A stretch of 64,000 bases of DNA, taken from contig JAULSU010000007.1 in assembly GCA_030512335.1 (NCBI GenBank), forward strand, positions 3,038,001 through 3,102,000. Direction: 5' to 3'. Source of the DNA: Immersiella caudata. Its lineage: Eukaryota > Ascomycota > Sordariomycetes > Sordariales > Lasiosphaeriaceae. Of this stretch, positions 60,169 to 64,000 are shown one piece after another. Below the pieces are notes generated by a model. It had not been told where the DNA came from, did no database searches, and worked only from the letters and a program-made list of their open reading frames with translations. Made by a program: the position numbers and the translations under genes. Within the stretch, counting starts at the first letter, position 1; each line of letters begins with the position of its first letter.

Positions 60169-60957
60169 CTCATGAGGGGTGTTAAATCTTAAGGATAGGT
60201 TAGTGAGAGCAAACGGAGCCGTTTGATTGATGCTGCGGTCCTACCGGGATGCTCGGAAAGAGGGTAAGCGGCCTCGTTCTAGTTGGGATCGGCTTGGGAT
60301 TTCCTCATTCCGAAGCTTCGATGCTCCTCTGGCGGCGGTCGACGCCGCGGAATTGAGGTGCGGTTGGTCTCAGATGGTCGTTATCGCGATTGATGGTGAT
60401 GGGGCCAGATCGCACCAATCAGGGCTGGCGGTTGCTGGCTCCTGGTGCGAATCTCGATGTTTCGCTGGTTGTTTCAATGAGTGTAATTTGAGATGCCTGC
60501 AGGCCAAGTTGGCATCTGATTCGAGGCTCGCGGAAGAACAGTCAATCTCACCGAGGAAAGCAGGTGGTTGAAGAGAAGCGGGAAAATTCGCCGCAAACCT
60601 GGAACGATGGTCGGTTGAAACGGACCCGTTGCCGCTGTGGAGTCAATCGACGATTGCCCGTGCAGCGTTGACTCGGACGGTGGCTCCTGCGCTGTTTCAG
60701 AAAGGATGGCGCGCTGGCGGACGCTGACAGATGCCTGCAACCGCTGGCAAGCACCCAGTGGATCGAGCAAGCGTGCCAAGGAAAATCCGGATTTCGGGAC
60801 GAAATGGCCTAGCCCAGGCCCCCGCCTCACCGTCACCGCACGTCACCGACCGACCGATGGAACGACACTACACAACTCCAGGAGACCGGCAACAACGCGA
60901 TACAACTTTGTTTTAAATTCGCCCGGTTGAGCATCTTTATCGAAAACTTTGCCGGCC
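60169..60957. other. intergenic, divergent promoter region
   Basis: Lies between the hypothetical gene (minus) and the amidohydrolase (plus). Short frames only; no motif. Confidence 0.45.
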
Positions 60958-62244
60958 ATGCGAACCGAGTACATCGCGCCCGTCCTGTCGGGCATAGCAA
61001 ACCTTCAGAACTACGCCCAGCAGTGGTATCTGGACAAGGGCATCACTTGGCCCCCACAACCGCCGGTGAACAAGATCGACATCCATCATCATTTTGTACC
61101 GAACTTCTACGCACAGGGTAAGCAGCCTTGCATACCGCAAGACAGTACAAACGGCCACTAACTGTTGACAAAAGCAATTGAGGATGCTGGAGGTAGGCTG
61201 AACCGTGGAACCTCGAAGCGCAGGGATAACGCTGAATTCTGAGCTCTCAGGTGACCCAAGCGGGTGGCCGACGCCAAGATGGTCGCCATCCTCCTCCCGG
61301 ATGATCATGAAGCACTTGGGCGTCCAGTCCGCCATCTTATCCGTGACGGCGCCGGGCCCTTGCATCGTGCAGGACCCCGATGGACAGGCCGCACTCGCCC
61401 GGAAGCTGAACGAGCATGCCGCCAAGATCCGTGACGAGGATCACCACGCTTTCGGATTCTTTGCGTCGCTGCCGGATATCACCAACACTTCGGCAGCTTT
61501 GGCTGAGATCGACTACGCCTTTGAGAAGCTCGGCGCGGATGGCGTAACGTTGTTCACCCGGTACGGCCCCAACACAACGTACTTGGGCAACCCGATAGTG
61601 GAGCCGGTGTGGAAAGAGCTCGACCGGCGCGGCGCTACTGTATTCGTTCATCCTACCCACCCGGTCCTCACGGAGCAGGTTAACCCGCACGTGCCGCAGC
61701 CGCTCATCGACTATCCGCATGAGACGACACGTGCCGCCGTCGACATGATCGCCAGCCGCACGCTCCGCAAGTATCCCAACGTCAAGGTGATTCTGAGCCA
61801 CGCGGGCGGCACCCTGCCGTTCATCGCGAGCCGGTTGTTGACGCCGTTGCGACGGACGACGGGTGTTGCAGCGTGGTGGGCGGTGGGAACGACCTACGAT
61901 GAGGCGGCGCAAGCCCTTCGCAGCTTCTACTACGATGTGGCGTTATCGACGTCTTCACAGGCTCTGAGGACGCTATTGGAGATGGTCCCCGAGGACCATA
62001 TTGTGTATGGGGTGGGTGTCAAGATTCCTTATCTCCTTCGTCGGTCAAGTCCGTCAGCTGATGCCTGTGGGGGTGGTAGAGCGATTTTCCCTATGCGCCA
62101 TCATCCGCGTATCCAGCGTTCCTCGAGGATCTCGAAACTTTCGACTTGACGCCAAAAATGCGCGACAGACTGAATTTTGGTAACGCGCAGTCCTTGATAT
62201 CGAGATTGGGAAAGCAGGTTGAAATTGCCGAACCGAAGAACTGA
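60958..62244 (+). CDS. amidohydrolase-2 family (ACMSD-like decarboxylase)
   Basis: Metal-dependent TIM-barrel enzyme of the amidohydrolase-2 family, whose members decarboxylate aromatic or alpha-amino-muconate acids (ACMSD, gamma-resorcylate and 6-methylsalicylate decarboxylases). Four exons (60958-61117, 61175-61192, 61251-62011, 62080-62244) sum to 368 codons. Exon 2 is only 18 nt. The metal ligands HxH appear in KIDIHHHFVP. The motif VFVHPTHP and SHAGGTLPF supply the next histidines. The final Asp is in YGSDFPYAP, which is restored only by splicing out 62012-62079. Downstream residues LTPKMRDRLNFGNAQSLI are the usual family end. There is no signal peptide. The exact substrate is open; a fungal role in salicylate or dihydroxybenzoate breakdown is plausible. 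Confidence 0.9.
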
Positions 62245-63839
62245 GTCGAGTGCTCTCCTTGTGAACGATCGGGGAACTCCCCGATGCACATGCCTTTTCA
62301 TATGTTTCTGACGTCCGATTCTTGGGCTCCTTATCGGTTTCGTTGCGTTGGGACAGAGACGCCCACCACCACGACGCTACGAATACGTCCTGTGATGATT
62401 GATATGATGGTGCATGGAGGTAACCCTAATGTCGGCTGGTGGTCTGGGGATGGGCTGGCGTCGTATTCGAGATCAGTGAATTGATAAGTAATTACTACTC
62501 TGTTGGTTGATTTGATTTCTGGCCCCCGAATCCTCGAGTTCTAGCCCACAAGCATGAAGGCACGTCGCAGTGCATTATCCCCGGGGTCGTCGCCACTTCT
62601 GACAGCGACGCCTCGGTGAACCCCCCTGAATTCGGGAGCTCCAAGATCACGGAAAACAAGGGTTTACGCGGGGTACAGATGCAAGGCATGCGGAAATGGA
62701 AGGTGCGACAACGACGAGGATCCAATGCAGTCCCACATGTTGGGCGGGCACCGACCAGAAGGCCTGGGCGGCGCGCCCGATATCCCACCAGTTCATTGTT
62801 ACAGGTCAGGTTACGCTGGGAACCCGGCGTCGAGGCAACGTATTGGTTGATCGCATGCGCTGCGGCTGGCCTCGCGGCAGGACGGGCGATAAGAATCCTG
62901 CAGTGAGATTGATGGTTGGACGAAGGCAGTGTATAGCCAGAGTGTTATGGGGCCGGCATGCTTTGGAAATTATACCCACTTTGGGAGGGGATTCATCGGC
63001 TCCGCAACGGTTGTGTTCTCGAATACCGCTAGGCGTTGCGCCTGCCTGTAACGGTTGGGGTTGCCGTTGCGATACACAAGCTTTGAGTCGATCATCAGCC
63101 AGGTTATCCGCCCACCCGACTCCGGAACATTCGTAGTGCCGCCCAATTGAGAAGGTGGGAAGTCTGATCGGGGGCACCCGGCTTTTTGGCCGGCGGCGAT
63201 CTCACGGCCCCACCGAATCCTCGCCCCGTCAGTGGCTTGAGCGAAATGCCCAATGGAACTTCCTCTGGCCTTTTTTCGCCGCAAGAGGTGTGCGAACGCC
63301 GCTGATTGGCCAATGCACCTGATATGCACTTTCTTGATTGTCTCTGGTTGATACCCATCGCAGACCTTGATGATCCACACTCCCCGATCCCTCCCCGCCG
63401 AATTTGTCGCCTCTGCCGCCACCGACGAGCTATGATACGCTGCACCTGCCATGACTGCATGCGCAAACCAGAACAGGCTCCGCAGGTAGGACCGAGGTTC
63501 TGGGCGTGGAGCTGCTGCTCGGTGGCTGCATTCGTACTTTCCATCCACTACCTTACCTCGGTCAGCGATGAGTTTATCTCTGGCATCCGCTCAGCGAGAT
63601 TGGTCCCAGCATCTGTTCTTGACTGCGTCTTATCTCTTGGCTCCATTTCGATTCTGGCTTACAAGCGCAGCAGTTTAAGTTAAATACCCATTGCCACGCT
63701 TCTACACCAACCCTCTCGTATGGCGTGAGAGCTGAACCCTGCGTTGCGCACCCGCTTACGGCGTCCAAACACGAGCAAAGACCCACGCTGGGCACCGATC
63801 CTGTCTCACAACAACCCCGCAGGATATTACATCGCGGCC
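62245..63839. other. intergenic, about 1.6 kb
   Basis: Holds the amidohydrolase 3' UTR and the promoter of the gene at the right edge. Frames of 120-190 codons on both strands have no motif. No gene. Confidence 0.45.
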
Positions 63840-64000
63840 ATGAACTCCCAGCTTCCCATCCAAGGCGACACCCTCGACGCCATTCGGCCGGGGCCGCCTC
63901 CGCTCGTCAACGCTCCCGAGCGTCGTGGCTCGTTGTCATCCAAATCCAGCGCCGAATCTCCGTCCACTGACGAGAAGAAGTCCCTCCCCGTCAAGCAATT
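63840..64000 (+). CDS. 5' part of an unidentified gene, cut by the window edge
   Basis: The frame starting MNSQLPIQGDTLDAIRPG stays open to the window end (53 complete codons). Its start context is GGCCATGAA. The visible part is a disordered Pro/Ser/Lys-rich leader with no domain, typical of the N-terminus of a larger regulatory, transport or kinase protein. Function cannot be assigned from this piece. Confidence 0.6.
   Translation, partial: MNSQLPIQGDTLDAIRPGPPPLVNAPERRGSLSSKSSAESPSTDEKKSLPVKQ

Noticed and set aside
1..64000. CRISPR arrays, transposase or reverse-transcriptase genes, rRNA, and AT-rich RIP tracts
   Set aside because: None found: no regularly spaced direct repeats, no transposon protein motifs in any long frame, and no extended AT-rich DNA.

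Overview
The window comes from the nuclear genome of a filamentous ascomycete (Pezizomycotina, possibly Sordariomycetes). The evidence is short GT-AG introns of about 37-140 nt, GC-rich coding sequence, pyrimidine-rich leaders, intron-containing tRNA-Tyr and tRNA-Gln genes, and families typical of these fungi (PTH11-like receptor, Rtt106-type histone chaperone, VFA1, MFS sugar and drug transporters). I see no operons, CRISPR arrays, phage genes, transposase genes or rRNA.

Layout. 0-8.3 kb: an alpha/beta-hydrolase (+), an intergenic stretch with degenerate short repeats and a MITE-like hairpin, tRNA-Tyr (-), a short-chain dehydrogenase (-), tRNA-Gln (-) and a DHA1-type MFS transporter (-). 8.9-10.5 kb: two related small Pro/Glu-rich reading frames (-), both apparently frameshifted. 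12-23.2 kb, all on +: a PTH11-like membrane receptor, a secreted aspartic protease with a very long Ser/Thr/Tyr-rich tail, a decayed argininosuccinate lyase, an Rtt106 histone chaperone and VFA1. 23.2-52.2 kb holds only two genes, the YVH1 phosphatase (-) and a three-exon C2H2 zinc-finger regulator (-). They are separated and flanked by long GC-rich stretches with no recognisable genes; the largest is about 17.7 kb. 52.2-55.7 kb: lariat debranching enzyme DBR1 and polynucleotide kinase/3'-phosphatase, both on -. 57.5-62.3 kb: a sugar transporter (+), a small hypothetical gene (-) and an ACMSD-like amidohydrolase (+). A gene of unknown function runs off the right edge.

Most multi-exon models were built by joining reading frames at GT-AG sites, and in each one the summed coding length is divisible by three. 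Functional assignments rest on family motifs read directly from the translations.

I did not find a clearly new biological system. The observations most worth following are the argininosuccinate lyase pseudogene, the gene-free expanse upstream of the zinc-finger regulator (with a 24-G tract and perfect hairpins), the frameshifted small paralogue pair, and the repetitive tail of the aspartic protease. Housekeeping genes for RNA and DNA end processing (DBR1, PNK) and for chromatin and trafficking (Rtt106, VFA1) are interleaved with environment-facing genes (receptor, transporters, protease, hydrolases).
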